Assembly: GCF_000425125.1 (NCBI RefSeq)
Contig: NZ_AULE01000028.1
Location: forward strand, 204,232-268,231
Direction: 5' to 3'
From: Paenibacillus taiwanensis DSM 18679
GTDB taxonomy: Bacteria; Bacillota; Bacilli; Paenibacillales; Paenibacillaceae
DNA length: 64,000 nucleotides
Shown in pieces: positions 39,228 through 48,168 of the stretch (position 1 is its first letter; every line of letters starts with the position of its first letter). The notes beneath the pieces were generated by a model. It was not told where the DNA came from and did no database searches. It worked only from the letters and a program-made list of their open reading frames with translations. Both the position numbers and the translations under genes were made by a program.

Positions 39228-39845
39228 ATGGATACGATTCATCAGATTATTAACACACTGTTTCACTGGATTCAGAGTCTGGGGGAATGGGGCATCTTCT
39301 TCGGATTAATGCTAGAAGTAATACCTAGTGAAATTGTGTTAGCCTACGGTGGTTTTCTTGTTTATTTAGGAAAAGCGAACTTTGTTATGATCGTTATATT
39401 TGGAGTTGTCGGGGGCGTGCTCGCCCAACTGGTCGTATATTGGATAGGTAGATACGGCGGCAGGCCTTTCTTGGAGCGCTTTGGGAAGTACATATTAATT
39501 AATAAGCACCATATCGATAAGTCAGAAGAATGGTTTAACAAATATGGTACGGGTGTTATTTTTACAGCACGCTTTGTACCGATTGTCCGTCATGCCATTT
39601 CTATTCCCGCGGGAATTACGCGTATGCCTGTATGGAAGTTTACGGTTTTAACTACGTTGGCCGTTATTCCTTGGACACTATTATTTGTTTATTTGGGTTA
39701 CATGCTCGGCGATAACTGGGAGCACATCGATGAGGCGGCAGCACCATATGTGAAGCCGATACTGCTAATTGCACTTGCGCTCCTGATCGTGTATGTTGTC
39801 ATTAAATATACTATTTCAAAGAAGAAAGCGGGGCAATCCAAATGA
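39228..39845 (+). CDS. DedA family membrane protein
   Basis: A 205-residue membrane protein of the DedA/VTT group. Landmarks are FFGLMLEVIPSEIVLAYGGF (the ExxPSE-type motif), GRYGGRPFLERFGKY, and FTARFVPIVRHAISIPAGITRMP with the essential Arg residues. Recent work on the family shows undecaprenyl phosphate flipping for some members. The upstream frame extension lacks a ribosome site; GAGGGAAGG before ATG 39228 decides the start. Its stop overlaps the next gene's start (ATGA). Confidence 0.9.
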   Translation: MDTIHQIINTLFHWIQSLGEWGIFFGLMLEVIPSEIVLAYGGFLVYLGKANFVMIVIFGVVGGVLAQLVVYWIGRYGGRPFLERFGKYILINKHHIDKSEEWFNKYGTGVIFTARFVPIVRHAISIPAGITRMPVWKFTVLTTLAVIPWTLLFVYLGYMLGDNWEHIDEAAAPYVKPILLIALALLIVYVVIKYTISKKKAGQSK

Positions 39846-40408
39846 GCAACTCTATTGCTGAATATTTAAGACAGGGTATTTCACCACAAGCCTTTATGGA
39901 TGGTATGACCAAGAATCAGGATGCCTTTCTTTCTTGGTACAACAAGTTTGAATGGGCAGATGAGGATGATCGCTCGTTCTTTGAATCGCTACAGTTTAGA
40001 GATGATCTGCGCTGCGAAATTTTAGCAGCAGATTGGTGCGGTGACGTTGTGCGCAACGTGCCAGTTGTATTTAAAGCAATGGAGGCCGCAGGCATTCCGA
40101 CAGAGGTTTTAATTATGGAGCAGTTTCCGGAACTGATGGATCAATATTTGACGATGGGTGGACGATCAGTACCTGTCGTTATTATTACGGACACTGGCGG
40201 ACATGTGTTAGGTAAATGGGGGCCGCGTCCTAGCGATGTACAGGCTCATATGATCGCTTTTAAACAAGCGAATCCAGACCGTGAGGCTACTGACTATCAG
40301 GATAACTTGAAAGTAGTCCGCCAGCAAATGTTGGAGACATACGGTGAAGGAACGGATTATCATAACCGTATTATTCGTGAATTAAGAGAGCTGCTTTCTT
40401 CATTTTAA
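39842..40408 (+). CDS. Thioredoxin-fold protein with WCGDV motif
   Basis: A 188-residue cytoplasmic protein of the Thioredoxin_9/YtxJ-unrelated group with the fold marks AADWCGDVVRNVPVVFKAM and GRSVPVVIITDTGGHVLGKWG (cis-Pro loop SVPV). The usual CxxC is replaced by CGDV, so only one cysteine remains and disulfide exchange of the normal kind is unlikely. C-terminal region is helical (IIRELRELL). It is translationally coupled to dedA by a four-base overlap, an arrangement I know from other Bacilli, but the link is not understood. Confidence 0.82.
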   Translation: MSNSIAEYLRQGISPQAFMDGMTKNQDAFLSWYNKFEWADEDDRSFFESLQFRDDLRCEILAADWCGDVVRNVPVVFKAMEAAGIPTEVLIMEQFPELMDQYLTMGGRSVPVVIITDTGGHVLGKWGPRPSDVQAHMIAFKQANPDREATDYQDNLKVVRQQMLETYGEGTDYHNRIIRELRELLSSF

Positions 40409-40538
40409 GCGGCTACGATTTAGCGGACAGTGGAATCGAATGTGTGGAAGGTAAGGGAGGGCTACTGCAAAAGGGTATCTCTTCCTAGAGTATCCTTCCC
40501 ACAATGGTATACAAAATGGTAAGGCGGTGTTAGCAGCG

Positions 40539-41162
40539 ATGTTTCGTATATTAAGCTTTTCTCTGGGACCAGTTGAGACCAATGCTTACTTGCTTATTAA
40601 CGAGGAGTCGAAGGAAGCAATTGTTATCGACCCAGGTATGAATCCAGGGCCACTTATGAAGGCGCTTGATGGACTTCAAGTAAAGGCAATTCTGTTGACA
40701 CATGCGCATTTTGATCATATCGGAGGGCTGAAGGAAGTACGTGATGAATATAGCTGTCCTGTGTATATTCATAGTCGTGAAGCGGAATGGCTGCTGAAGC
40801 CGGAACTGAACGGCTCACTGATGTGGCCGCATGTATCAGCACCAATGATCTTTGCACAAGCAGAACACTCGCTCGAAGATGGTCAAGTGCTTGAATTGAT
40901 TGGATATCAGTTTCAAGTGATGCACACTCCTGGCCATTCCCCAGGAAGTGTAAGCTTCCTGCATGGCAAGCATTTGTTTGCAGGGGATGTGTTGTTCCGC
41001 ACTTCTGTAGGTCGTACAGATTTGCGAGACGGTGATCACGATACATTAATTCGGTCCATCCACGAGAAGTTGTTGCCGTTGGGTGATGACGTTACGGTAT
41101 ATCCAGGTCATGGGCCAACGACAACGATCGGTTTTGAAAAGCAGTATAATCCGTTTATTTAG
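40539..41162 (+). CDS. Metallo-beta-lactamase-fold hydrolase
   Basis: A 207-residue glyoxalase II-like enzyme (YqgX type). Metal ligands: LTHAHFDHIGG (HxHxDH), TPGHSPGS, AGDVLF and YPGHGPTT, all present. The N-terminus GPVETNAYLLINE is the family's usual beginning. It probably hydrolyses thioesters. The frame begins at GTG 40527, but ATG 40539 after AAGGCGG is preferred. A long hairpin terminator follows. Confidence 0.92.
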   Translation: MFRILSFSLGPVETNAYLLINEESKEAIVIDPGMNPGPLMKALDGLQVKAILLTHAHFDHIGGLKEVRDEYSCPVYIHSREAEWLLKPELNGSLMWPHVSAPMIFAQAEHSLEDGQVLELIGYQFQVMHTPGHSPGSVSFLHGKHLFAGDVLFRTSVGRTDLRDGDHDTLIRSIHEKLLPLGDDVTVYPGHGPTTTIGFEKQYNPFI

Positions 41163-41188
41163 TTGAATGTGAAAGTATGGAAGAAAGA

Positions 41189-41260
41189 AACCCTCTGTAG
41201 ACGTCCTATGATCAGACATGAAGATGTTTGATTGATGTAAAGGATGCCGCAGAGGGTTTT
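41189..41260 (+). terminator. Long hairpin terminator after the hydrolase gene
   Basis: AACCCTCTG (41189-41197) pairs with CAGAGGGTT (41250-41258); inner stems (CGTCCT/AGGATG and ATCAGACAT/ATGTTTGAT) fill the loop; TTTT ends it. Confidence 0.8.
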
Positions 41261-41412
41261 GTTACTTAAAGAATATGAAACTTAGGGTGTATAACTTGAC
41301 TATAAAGTTGAACGTTTTTTAGGTGATTGGCTAGAAATAAAGATGTAAATGCAAAAGGGATAGAGATCAAATTATTGATATGGTATATGATCCGCGATAA
41401 ACTGGTCGACAA

Positions 41413-41772
41413 ATGCACATAGGAGGGATTATCATCAACAAAACTTCAGTTCTTATGTTTCGAATGCTACTGCCTACACTGCTTGCTGTAGTTCTACTTA
41501 GTTTGGATTTTTTATTTTTAGGACTTCTTATACTGGTGGGTGTTATTTCTGATCTAATTATATATTTGAGTAGTGTAAAGCATAGAAATTCGGACTCCAT
41601 ATTTTTTAAAACAGGCCATTATTCGTATTTATGTTCACTAGCTTTTCTATTCATTATAATCATTTTGTTTGAATGTGAGTTTATTCCTTCAAATCTTGCA
41701 CTGTACTCAAGCTTGATAGGAATCATTTTAATCTTTCCAATCTCACTACTTATCATAAAAAGAACAAAATAA
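41413..41772 (+). CDS. Hypothetical AT-rich membrane protein, start uncertain
   Basis: Up to 119 residues with four likely hydrophobic helices (MLLPTLLAVVLLSLDFLFLG, LLILVGVISDLIIYL, YLCSLAFLFIIIILF, LIGIILIFPISLLII). I do not recognise it. The DNA is more AT-rich than the flanks, suggesting acquisition. ATG 41413 has no ribosome site, whereas AGGAGGG at 41421-41427 lies inside the frame and is followed at the right distance only by ATT/ATC codons (41428-41436); the next ATG is at 41455. Either a non-AUG start or a damaged gene is possible. Confidence 0.45.
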   Translation: MHIGGIIINKTSVLMFRMLLPTLLAVVLLSLDFLFLGLLILVGVISDLIIYLSSVKHRNSDSIFFKTGHYSYLCSLAFLFIIIILFECEFIPSNLALYSSLIGIILIFPISLLIIKRTK

Positions 41773-42359
41773 GCTATCTCTCTGATTTTAGAACTACAAG
41801 TATATAAAGTATATCTAGTTACACATGATAGCTTTTCAATATAATTGTACTCGCCAATAATCCCCCAACAATGACTCCAACATTTTATAATCCTTAAAAA
41901 TAACAGTATCCTTAGGCAACTCCGAGTCGCGGTTTAATCTGGGCTTATGTAAAATTGAATCGTGTTTGTATGTGTGCGTATCCTGTGACAAAGTTGTTCT
42001 CTCACTCACACGGCATAATCTTGCATCACAAAGCTGGGGCTTGCTAATTGGTGCCTTTGTCTACTCAAAACAGCGCGTTAAACGATACGTTTGGGGAATT
42101 GTGAGTTCTAGCTTCCGTGATTCCGTGAGATAAGAGATCCTCGTTTCTTTCAGTTTCAGCAATTGGATCTCATCTAATGGTGCTATTTCCCCACCTATCA
42201 GAAATAAACCGAGCACATAGTGTCTACGCCTCCAGCCCATAAAATAGAAAAACCTGACCTCCATAACAATAGGGGGTCAGGTTGCAGTGAATACAACTAT
42301 AAAGACCTAGATTCACATCAGGCTTTGGCACTGGATATAAAGTTTAGCAAAATGCAAAT
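41773..42359. other. Degenerate 587-base region with possible gene relic
   Basis: No convincing gene. On the minus strand a frame is open from about 42075 to the stop at 41836-41838 without an ATG; its last part (SELPKDTVIFKDYKMLESLL) looks protein-like and may be the eroded 3' end of a gene. The terminator of the minus-strand operon lies at 42246-42283. Confidence 0.4.
42246..42283 (-). terminator. Terminator of the LanFEG-like operon
   Basis: On the minus strand AACCTGACC (42275-42283) pairs exactly with GGTCAGGTT (42251-42259), followed by TTTTTCTATTTT. It is 77 bases beyond the last permease stop. Confidence 0.85.
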
Positions 42360-43088
42360 TTATATTTCTTTGCGATTAATATAAGCAAGTCCTGCCAAAA
42401 CAAATAAAACAAAGCTCCCACCAATAACAAATAGCAGCGTCTCTAAGGAGACATTAATGCCGAATGAATCGTTCTGAGGCAGCATCGCAAGCGACGGCTG
42501 ACCCCAAGGATAATAGATGCCGTACTTGGACTGAATCACCATCAAGTTCGGCAGTGTTAAGATGACGTTAACAGCGAGTGGAGCAGCGAAGCTTGCCCAG
42601 GCTATCGCCATTAGCATTTGCAGCGCAATTAGCGGCAAAGAAGCTAACCAGCCGTTTAGTACACTGTTAACCAGCATCAGCCAAGGAACAGGTTCAGCGA
42701 TCCCCTTCAACAAGCCGATGAATAGCACGGCACCCATGAAGATCAGTTGGGTGGCCAAAAGAAGTGTCGCTACGACTACATATTTGGAAATGTACACACC
42801 AGTACGAGAGACTGGTAATGATAAGAGCTGCTTCCAACCCCCATTAGCATGTTCGTACCGGCATATAAAAGCGGACAGCACACCAGATAGCAGCGGCAGG
42901 AACAACACGGCGTGCGCCATTGCCATCTGGGAAAGCAGGATTGGCCATGCTCCGGGCTGTTCAGCATTCAGATTGTACATCACGCCGAGCATAGCAGCCA
43001 TCAATGGGCTGAGTATTAGGATGAACCCTAGTCGGGAACGTTTTAATTTTAATATTTCAGCATAAAAAATTCGATGTAAAGTCCGCAT
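42360..43088 (-). CDS. ABC transporter permease, LanG/BcrB-like
   Basis: A 242-residue membrane protein with six predicted helices, beginning MRTLHRIFYAEILKLKRSRLG and ending AGLAYINRKEI. The AEILKLKRSRLGF start followed by a helix is typical for permeases of lantibiotic immunity and bacitracin-type exporters. Conserved ANGGWKQLLSLPVSR is the ABC-coupling loop. ATG at 43088 follows the previous stop by one base, with AAAGGATG upstream; ATG 43100 overlaps that gene and lacks spacing. Last gene of the six-gene operon. Partner of the next gene in a heterodimeric channel. Confidence 0.88.
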   Translation of the reverse strand: MRTLHRIFYAEILKLKRSRLGFILILSPLMAAMLGVMYNLNAEQPGAWPILLSQMAMAHAVLFLPLLSGVLSAFICRYEHANGGWKQLLSLPVSRTGVYISKYVVVATLLLATQLIFMGAVLFIGLLKGIAEPVPWLMLVNSVLNGWLASLPLIALQMLMAIAWASFAAPLAVNVILTLPNLMVIQSKYGIYYPWGQPSLAMLPQNDSFGINVSLETLLFVIGGSFVLFVLAGLAYINRKEI

Positions 43089-43089
43089 G

Positions 43090-43803
43090 CTAGTCCACAT
43101 CCTTTCTGGCGAAGTGGACTAAAGATAGCGAATAGATAACGAGACCTGTACTTAGCCCCGTAATAACTGAATAAATGGGGATGTGAGACTCATTCACGAG
43201 CAACGGCCATTTGAGCGGCATCCAGTCTGGCATTTGAGCAGCATACATACTGACGATACTGACTAAAATGCCAATCGTGATAGGCACTGCCTGATTTCGA
43301 TTTGTAATGGACAGCCACGATTGCAGCGCAATAATAGGCATTGCGGCAAGCCACGGAAAATAACATTTTAACAGCAGCATTCCCCACGGGATATCCATTC
43401 CGAATCCCAACACTCCGCCAAGCAGCAAAGTGCCACCACTTAACAACGTACACGCCACAAAAAGCAAAAATTGAATCATTGTAAATTTGGACGTAAACAC
43501 GGTCAAACGAGAGATTGGCAAAGCCAACACTTGTTTCCACGACTGCTCCCGATGCTCAATCCCAGAAATTAATGATGCTAGTAGTGTAATGCCCAGCAGC
43601 ATAGCAGGTGCAGCCAGATACTGAACGTTCAGGATCAGATTTCCCCAAAGATCAGCTTCATACTTCTTCATTAAATAATGATAGCGAAGCCCATAATTAA
43701 CGCTCTGTAAGCCAATTACGCCTATAGGCCCCAACAGTACCAGCCAGCCAATCCATGTGCGTCGAAGCTTCAACCAATCAGCAGATAGTGCTTTTAACAG
43801 CAT
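43090..43803 (-). CDS. ABC transporter permease, LanE/MutE-like
   Basis: A 237-residue membrane protein with six predicted helices. It begins LLKALSADWLKLRRTWIGWL and contains EHREQSWKQVLALPISR, the paralogous coupling motif of the other permease, indicating duplication. Together with the ATPase gene it forms a LanFEG-type unit that expels antimicrobial peptides from the membrane. The start overlaps the ATPase stop (TAATG), and GGAAGGAGCG precedes it. Confidence 0.88.
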   Translation of the reverse strand: MLLKALSADWLKLRRTWIGWLVLLGPIGVIGLQSVNYGLRYHYLMKKYEADLWGNLILNVQYLAAPAMLLGITLLASLISGIEHREQSWKQVLALPISRLTVFTSKFTMIQFLLFVACTLLSGGTLLLGGVLGFGMDIPWGMLLLKCYFPWLAAMPIIALQSWLSITNRNQAVPITIGILVSIVSMYAAQMPDWMPLKWPLLVNESHIPIYSVITGLSTGLVIYSLSLVHFARKDVD

Positions 43804-44714
43804 TATGATCGCTCCTTCCCAGTGAGGGAGAGGAAAATCTCTTCGAGTGACTGTCTTTGATCTACGATTCGGTATATGCTGTGCCCGTTTTGCACAAGCT
43901 GCTGCACAATTAAAGCTACTTGCTCATTGGGTACGTATGAAATCGTCAGTAGATCCTCATGCTGAGCGGCATGGATTCCCCATGTGGATATCGTGTGCGC
44001 TGCTTGACGGGGATCAGACACCGCGAGTCTGATATGGTGTTTTGCTTGTCGCTGTAACATCTCCAGTGAATCTTGGAAAAGGATACTGCCATGCTGAATA
44101 ATACCGACACGATTGGCCATCTGTTCAATTTCACTTAATAGATGACTGGAAACGAGTACGGTAATACCGTACTGGTCTGGCAGCGATTTGATCAGTTCCC
44201 GCATTTCCAAAATGCCTGCGGGATCGAGACCATTGGTCGGCTCATCCAGTATGAGCAGTTCCGGGGAGCCAAGTAGCGCAGCGGCGATTCCTAATCGCTG
44301 CCGCATGCCAAGGGAGTAGCCTTTGACTACACGCTTGGCGTCTTTTGTTAAACCAACGATACTTAATACCTCGTCAATCCGTGCTGCGGGCACATCGATA
44401 ATCCGACGAATCGTTTCCAAGTTCTCGCAAGCGTTCAAATGTCCATAATAGGAGGGAGATTCGACTAACGAACCGACCTTTTTTAGAACATCCATACGTG
44501 ATTTCGGGAAAGACTTGCCAAACATGCGGATGGACCCTGAAGTTGGCCGAATAAGCCCTAACAGCATCCGGATGGTTGTTGTTTTCCCGGCTCCATTTGG
44601 TCCTAAAAATCCATAAATATCTTGTTTGTTCAGCTCCAGATTAATCTGGTTAACAGCCGTTCGCGAACCATATCGTTTCGTTAATTGTGTAGTTTGAACG
44701 AAAGCATCGCTCAT
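43803..44714 (-). CDS. ABC transporter ATP-binding protein, LanF/BcrA-like
   Basis: A 303-residue ATPase. Walker A GPNGAGKTT (about residue 38), Q-loop near SLVESPSYYG, signature LGMRQRLGIAAALLG, Walker B LLILDEPTNGLDPAG, and a C-terminal domain with VSDPRQAAHTIS typical of BcrA. GAGGTGATCACA precedes ATG 44714; a GTG further upstream is less likely. It drives both permeases. The genes of a two-component system lie directly upstream, 58 bases away. Confidence 0.93.
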   Translation of the reverse strand: MSDAFVQTTQLTKRYGSRTAVNQINLELNKQDIYGFLGPNGAGKTTTIRMLLGLIRPTSGSIRMFGKSFPKSRMDVLKKVGSLVESPSYYGHLNACENLETIRRIIDVPAARIDEVLSIVGLTKDAKRVVKGYSLGMRQRLGIAAALLGSPELLILDEPTNGLDPAGILEMRELIKSLPDQYGITVLVSSHLLSEIEQMANRVGIIQHGSILFQDSLEMLQRQAKHHIRLAVSDPRQAAHTISTWGIHAAQHEDLLTISYVPNEQVALIVQQLVQNGHSIYRIVDQRQSLEEIFLSLTGKERS

Positions 44715-44772
44715 TGTGATCACCTCATGCTTAACCTTATCGTGTGCAGGTTAAAGCAAAGCGACCACAAGT

Positions 44773-46149
44773 TTAAATTTTGTTTAAAAGGTGAGGTGTA
44801 ATCTCGATTGCAGTTCCGTATTCGCCTGTTCGTACTGTAGCAACCAGACCCATGTCCTGAAGCATCACCGTCACAATACTCATGCCAATGCCGCTCCCCT
44901 TTGTATCAGTTGAATGCTGCATGCCGGGACCCTTATCTATAATTACAATTCGTGCTTGATGTGCAGAATCGAGAACTTGAATGCCGATGTAATGACCGCT
45001 TGCGGCATGACGCACGACATTTTGGATGAGATTATCCAAAATACGCTTCATCCATTGAGGATCAATGCTCCATAAAATGGCGTTATCCGGCAAGTCGATT
45101 TCAATATCAAACTTCTCCTGCTCCAAGACGGGATACCAATTCGCGGCACTCTCCCGTACGAGCCGAACGATATCAACGGGCTGGAGCTGCAAGGTATAAC
45201 GTTTGGCGGCAAGCAGCGTATAAGAGAGCAGGTTATCAACCAGATGCCCTAGATCGTTTATTTTGGTGTCCATTAACATAATGGAGGACACCCCTTGGGC
45301 TGACAAAGGCTCCTCTTTCAATGAATGGGCATGCGCTCTAATCGTCGTGAGCGGTGTACGAATATCATGAGACAGGTTAGCAATCAGTTTCTTTCGCAAC
45401 TGCTCTTCCTCTTGCTCCCGCTGCCTACTCGTTCTCAAGTCGTTGATCATGCGGTTAAAGGCGTGTTCTACTTGACCAATTTCATCTTCACGCACCACTT
45501 GCAGCGTATGAGGAATGCCGTTAGGGTCCGTTAAGGACATGGCCTCTTCAAGGCGAACCAACCGATTACGTATACGCTTAAAAAATTGCCATGATATCAT
45601 TACAAATAAGATATAAATCGTAACTTGAACGAGCAGCAGCCAATTATAATTATAAGAATTATTAAATGTGTTTCCCAATAGCTCCCTTGGCACTTGCATG
45701 ACGATAAAGCCATTTTTCGGCTGCTTGCCGATAAAGGACACGATCGTAAAAGGATCGCGATCGTAGCTCTTCTTCATAAATGAAATGCTGTCCACAGCAG
45801 TCCATTGCTGCGGAAGTTGTGTTTGTACGGGCAGCATGTCCCGCGTCAACCCTGATCCGTCTACCCAGAACATACTCGCTTTTGGGTACTCGGACTTTAG
45901 CTGTGTTAGCCGCTTTGTGATTTGCTGCGGTGAGGCTTGTCCAAGTTTGGCGGCAGTGTCATGCCAATGCTTCTCCAACTGCTCATGGCTAGCATAAGGA
46001 TTGGCTTCGGTATTACCGGTGAAGGATTGAGATATTTGCATCAAAATAGCCATTAGCGGAAATACAATAATCCATAACGCCAGCGCACATATAATGATCA
46101 GCAAATAGCGAGCCCGAAGGGATTGGCGCCAATGAACTTGCGGCCTCAT
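44773..46149 (-). CDS. Sensor histidine kinase of the LanFEG-like operon
   Basis: A 458-residue kinase with membrane helix 1 near residues 15-38, an extracytoplasmic domain of about 125 residues, helix 2 near 168-190, HAMP, HisKA with LIANLSHDIRTPLTTIRAHA (His about residue 255), and HATPase_c with DKGPGMQ and GSGIGMSIV. The long extracellular loop distinguishes it from the short-loop BceS type. It overlaps the regulator gene by four bases (ATGA). It should sense an antimicrobial peptide or envelope damage, from its neighbours. Confidence 0.9.
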   Translation of the reverse strand: MRPQVHWRQSLRARYLLIIICALALWIIVFPLMAILMQISQSFTGNTEANPYASHEQLEKHWHDTAAKLGQASPQQITKRLTQLKSEYPKASMFWVDGSGLTRDMLPVQTQLPQQWTAVDSISFMKKSYDRDPFTIVSFIGKQPKNGFIVMQVPRELLGNTFNNSYNYNWLLLVQVTIYILFVMISWQFFKRIRNRLVRLEEAMSLTDPNGIPHTLQVVREDEIGQVEHAFNRMINDLRTSRQREQEEEQLRKKLIANLSHDIRTPLTTIRAHAHSLKEEPLSAQGVSSIMLMDTKINDLGHLVDNLLSYTLLAAKRYTLQLQPVDIVRLVRESAANWYPVLEQEKFDIEIDLPDNAILWSIDPQWMKRILDNLIQNVVRHAASGHYIGIQVLDSAHQARIVIIDKGPGMQHSTDTKGSGIGMSIVTVMLQDMGLVATVRTGEYGTAIEITPHLLNKI

Positions 46150-46817
46150 CGTTTGACCCGATAACCGATGCCGCGAATAGTTTCGATAAGCGCTGGACGG
46201 CTGGGGTCTAATTCGATCTTCTCTCTTAAATAACGAATATGTACCATGAGGGTTTTATCACCATTGATGTAGGGTTCTCCCCATACCCCTTCATATAGCT
46301 GTTCTTTGGTCAAAATTTGATTGGCATGACGCAGCATATAGGCAAAAATATGATGCTGCTTGCCTGTTAAAATGATGTCTTCGCCGGTTCGCTGATCAAC
46401 GACTCGATTTTGATGAGGGTAAATGTGCAGATGCTGCAAGGAGATGAGCTCCGGTTCATTGTGCTCATGCCGACGGAGCAGCACTTCTATCCGAGCTGCA
46501 AGCTCATCAGGATGGAAGGGCTTAGTCACATAATCATCGGCAAATTGCAGGCCTTGTAATTTGTCATCAATAGCTGTTCGAGCAGACAGCATCATAATGG
46601 GCAGCAGCGGGTGCTCCTTCTTTAGTCGCTGGCCTAATGTGAATCCGTCTAGCCCAGGCAGCATGACATCAAGCAGCACTAAGCTTTTGGAAGCAGCGGC
46701 CTCAACGAGCCCATCACCGGATGTACGCCATTCGACATCGTACCCTTTTTGTTGTAGAAATCGTTCCGTCCAGCCGCCGATTTCGTTGTCATCTTCCACG
46801 ATTAAGATGCGATGCAT
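46146..46817 (-). CDS. Response regulator, OmpR family
   Basis: A 223-residue regulator. Receiver with DD near residues 8-9, Asp in LVLLDVMLPGLDG (about residue 52), Lys in DDYVTKPFHPDEL, and a winged-helix domain in the C-terminal half (LTGKQHHIFAYMLRHANQ, MVHIRYLREKIE, IRGIGYRVKR). It starts 33 bases after the DUF418 gene. It likely controls the ABC exporter and perhaps the whole operon. Confidence 0.92.
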   Translation of the reverse strand: MHRILIVEDDNEIGGWTERFLQQKGYDVEWRTSGDGLVEAAASKSLVLLDVMLPGLDGFTLGQRLKKEHPLLPIMMLSARTAIDDKLQGLQFADDYVTKPFHPDELAARIEVLLRRHEHNEPELISLQHLHIYPHQNRVVDQRTGEDIILTGKQHHIFAYMLRHANQILTKEQLYEGVWGEPYINGDKTLMVHIRYLREKIELDPSRPALIETIRGIGYRVKR

Positions 46818-46850
46818 GATTCGTGACTTCCTCTCCTGAATAAAATAAGA

Positions 46851-48014
46851 TCATTTTCCACGCGCAGAATGCTGATGGGCGCTGGATTTATGACGAAGGG
46901 AAGAGAATGTCCCATATGTTCCAGCTCGCCATAACCACTCTATTGGCCCCATTTTATAAAAGCGGAGCCATAACTTACTGCAAAAGACCTGAAGGATCAA
47001 TATAACTACAACATATATCATTCCTATCCACAAAGGTGTAGTTGCGGCATTGTACGCTGCCAATCTTAGCAATCCCATCGTGATGATGGTCTGCATTAAA
47101 TAATTGGTAAGCGCCATGCGACCGACGGCAGCCAAGCTCCGAAAGTGATACGAACCGAGGCCGCTATGAAGTCGAAGCAGCGTGCATACGTAAAATACTG
47201 CTGCTGTTTTTCCGGTTAAATGCGTATAACCATAGTTTTGCAAAGTGTTATACACCGGATGGGAGACGTAATAGATAATCATCGGGATAAACAACAGCAT
47301 CGTGAGCCCGGCCGATATCCATTGCAAGCGTTTAATAGCACTCTGATACAGATGCAATTGTTCGAACCACCGTTTTTTTCCTGCATATAAACCTAATAGA
47401 AACAGCCCAAGCACTTCGAAGACTAACAATGATAAATTTTCAAGACCGTTTCGGAACAAATGGTTGATCCGCATCCGTATATCCGGCATATGAGGAAATA
47501 AACCGATCGCGTCTCCGCTAGGCGCAGTGTATGACGCTATAAGTCCTAGTAACACACTCAGGAGCGCATACAGACTTAATAATGTAATGCTCCATGTCAA
47601 AATGGTCTTGGCTGAACGTTTATAGAATAACAGCAATAGAAACCCGAATAAGCTATAAGCGTGAAGGATATCCCCTTGCCACAGCAGCACATAATGGGCA
47701 ATCCCGATCAATAACAGCAGTAGGAGACGGCGAGTGAACAAACGATATACAGGCAGTTCCCTTCTTTTGGCACTCTGCATAAATAAATAGAAGCCAAGTC
47801 CAAATAAGAACGCGAAGATGGTGTAGAACTTAGTCTGAATGAACATATCGTATAACAAGCGAACTAACGCGTCAGCACCTGTATAAGAAGTTGTAAAAGT
47901 GACGCCATTACCGATCATGTCAGGGACATTCACGAAGAAAATACCAAAGATAGCAAAGCCGCGAATGATGTCCAGTGCATCAATCCTTTGACTCGATTGT
48001 ACCATTTGCGACAT
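46851..48014 (-). CDS. DUF418 membrane protein (YeiB-like)
   Basis: A 387-residue membrane protein with about ten helices. The N-terminus RIDALDIIRGFAIFGIFFVN is the DUF418/acyltransferase-3-like signature (RxxxLDxxRG), and the C-terminal DUF418 part contains GRMALTNYLMQTIITMGLL. GGGGGG lies five bases before ATG 48014. It is the first gene of the minus-strand operon with the regulator, kinase and ABC exporter, so a part in envelope modification or peptide resistance is plausible. The biochemical activity is unknown. Confidence 0.88.
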   Translation of the reverse strand: MSQMVQSSQRIDALDIIRGFAIFGIFFVNVPDMIGNGVTFTTSYTGADALVRLLYDMFIQTKFYTIFAFLFGLGFYLFMQSAKRRELPVYRLFTRRLLLLLLIGIAHYVLLWQGDILHAYSLFGFLLLLFYKRSAKTILTWSITLLSLYALLSVLLGLIASYTAPSGDAIGLFPHMPDIRMRINHLFRNGLENLSLLVFEVLGLFLLGLYAGKKRWFEQLHLYQSAIKRLQWISAGLTMLLFIPMIIYYVSHPVYNTLQNYGYTHLTGKTAAVFYVCTLLRLHSGLGSYHFRSLAAVGRMALTNYLMQTIITMGLLRLAAYNAATTPLWIGMIYVVVILILQVFCSKLWLRFYKMGPIEWLWRAGTYGTFSSLRHKSSAHQHSARGK

Positions 48015-48168
48015 ACAAGCCCCCCTTTTTATATAGGAAAAATACGGTTCAATCAGTCTCTTATTATAGCAGAGTCATATCAGTAGCATCAGTAACAGCA
48101 TTAATATCAGTATGTTGGCTGACACTGGCGTACAGTCTTCAGTAGTGACCTTGCATCGAGTAGGTGAT

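Noticed and set aside
42061..42264. 67-codon minus-strand frame
   Set aside because: Its ATG lies inside the terminator hairpin of the LanFEG-like operon, and no ribosome site precedes it.
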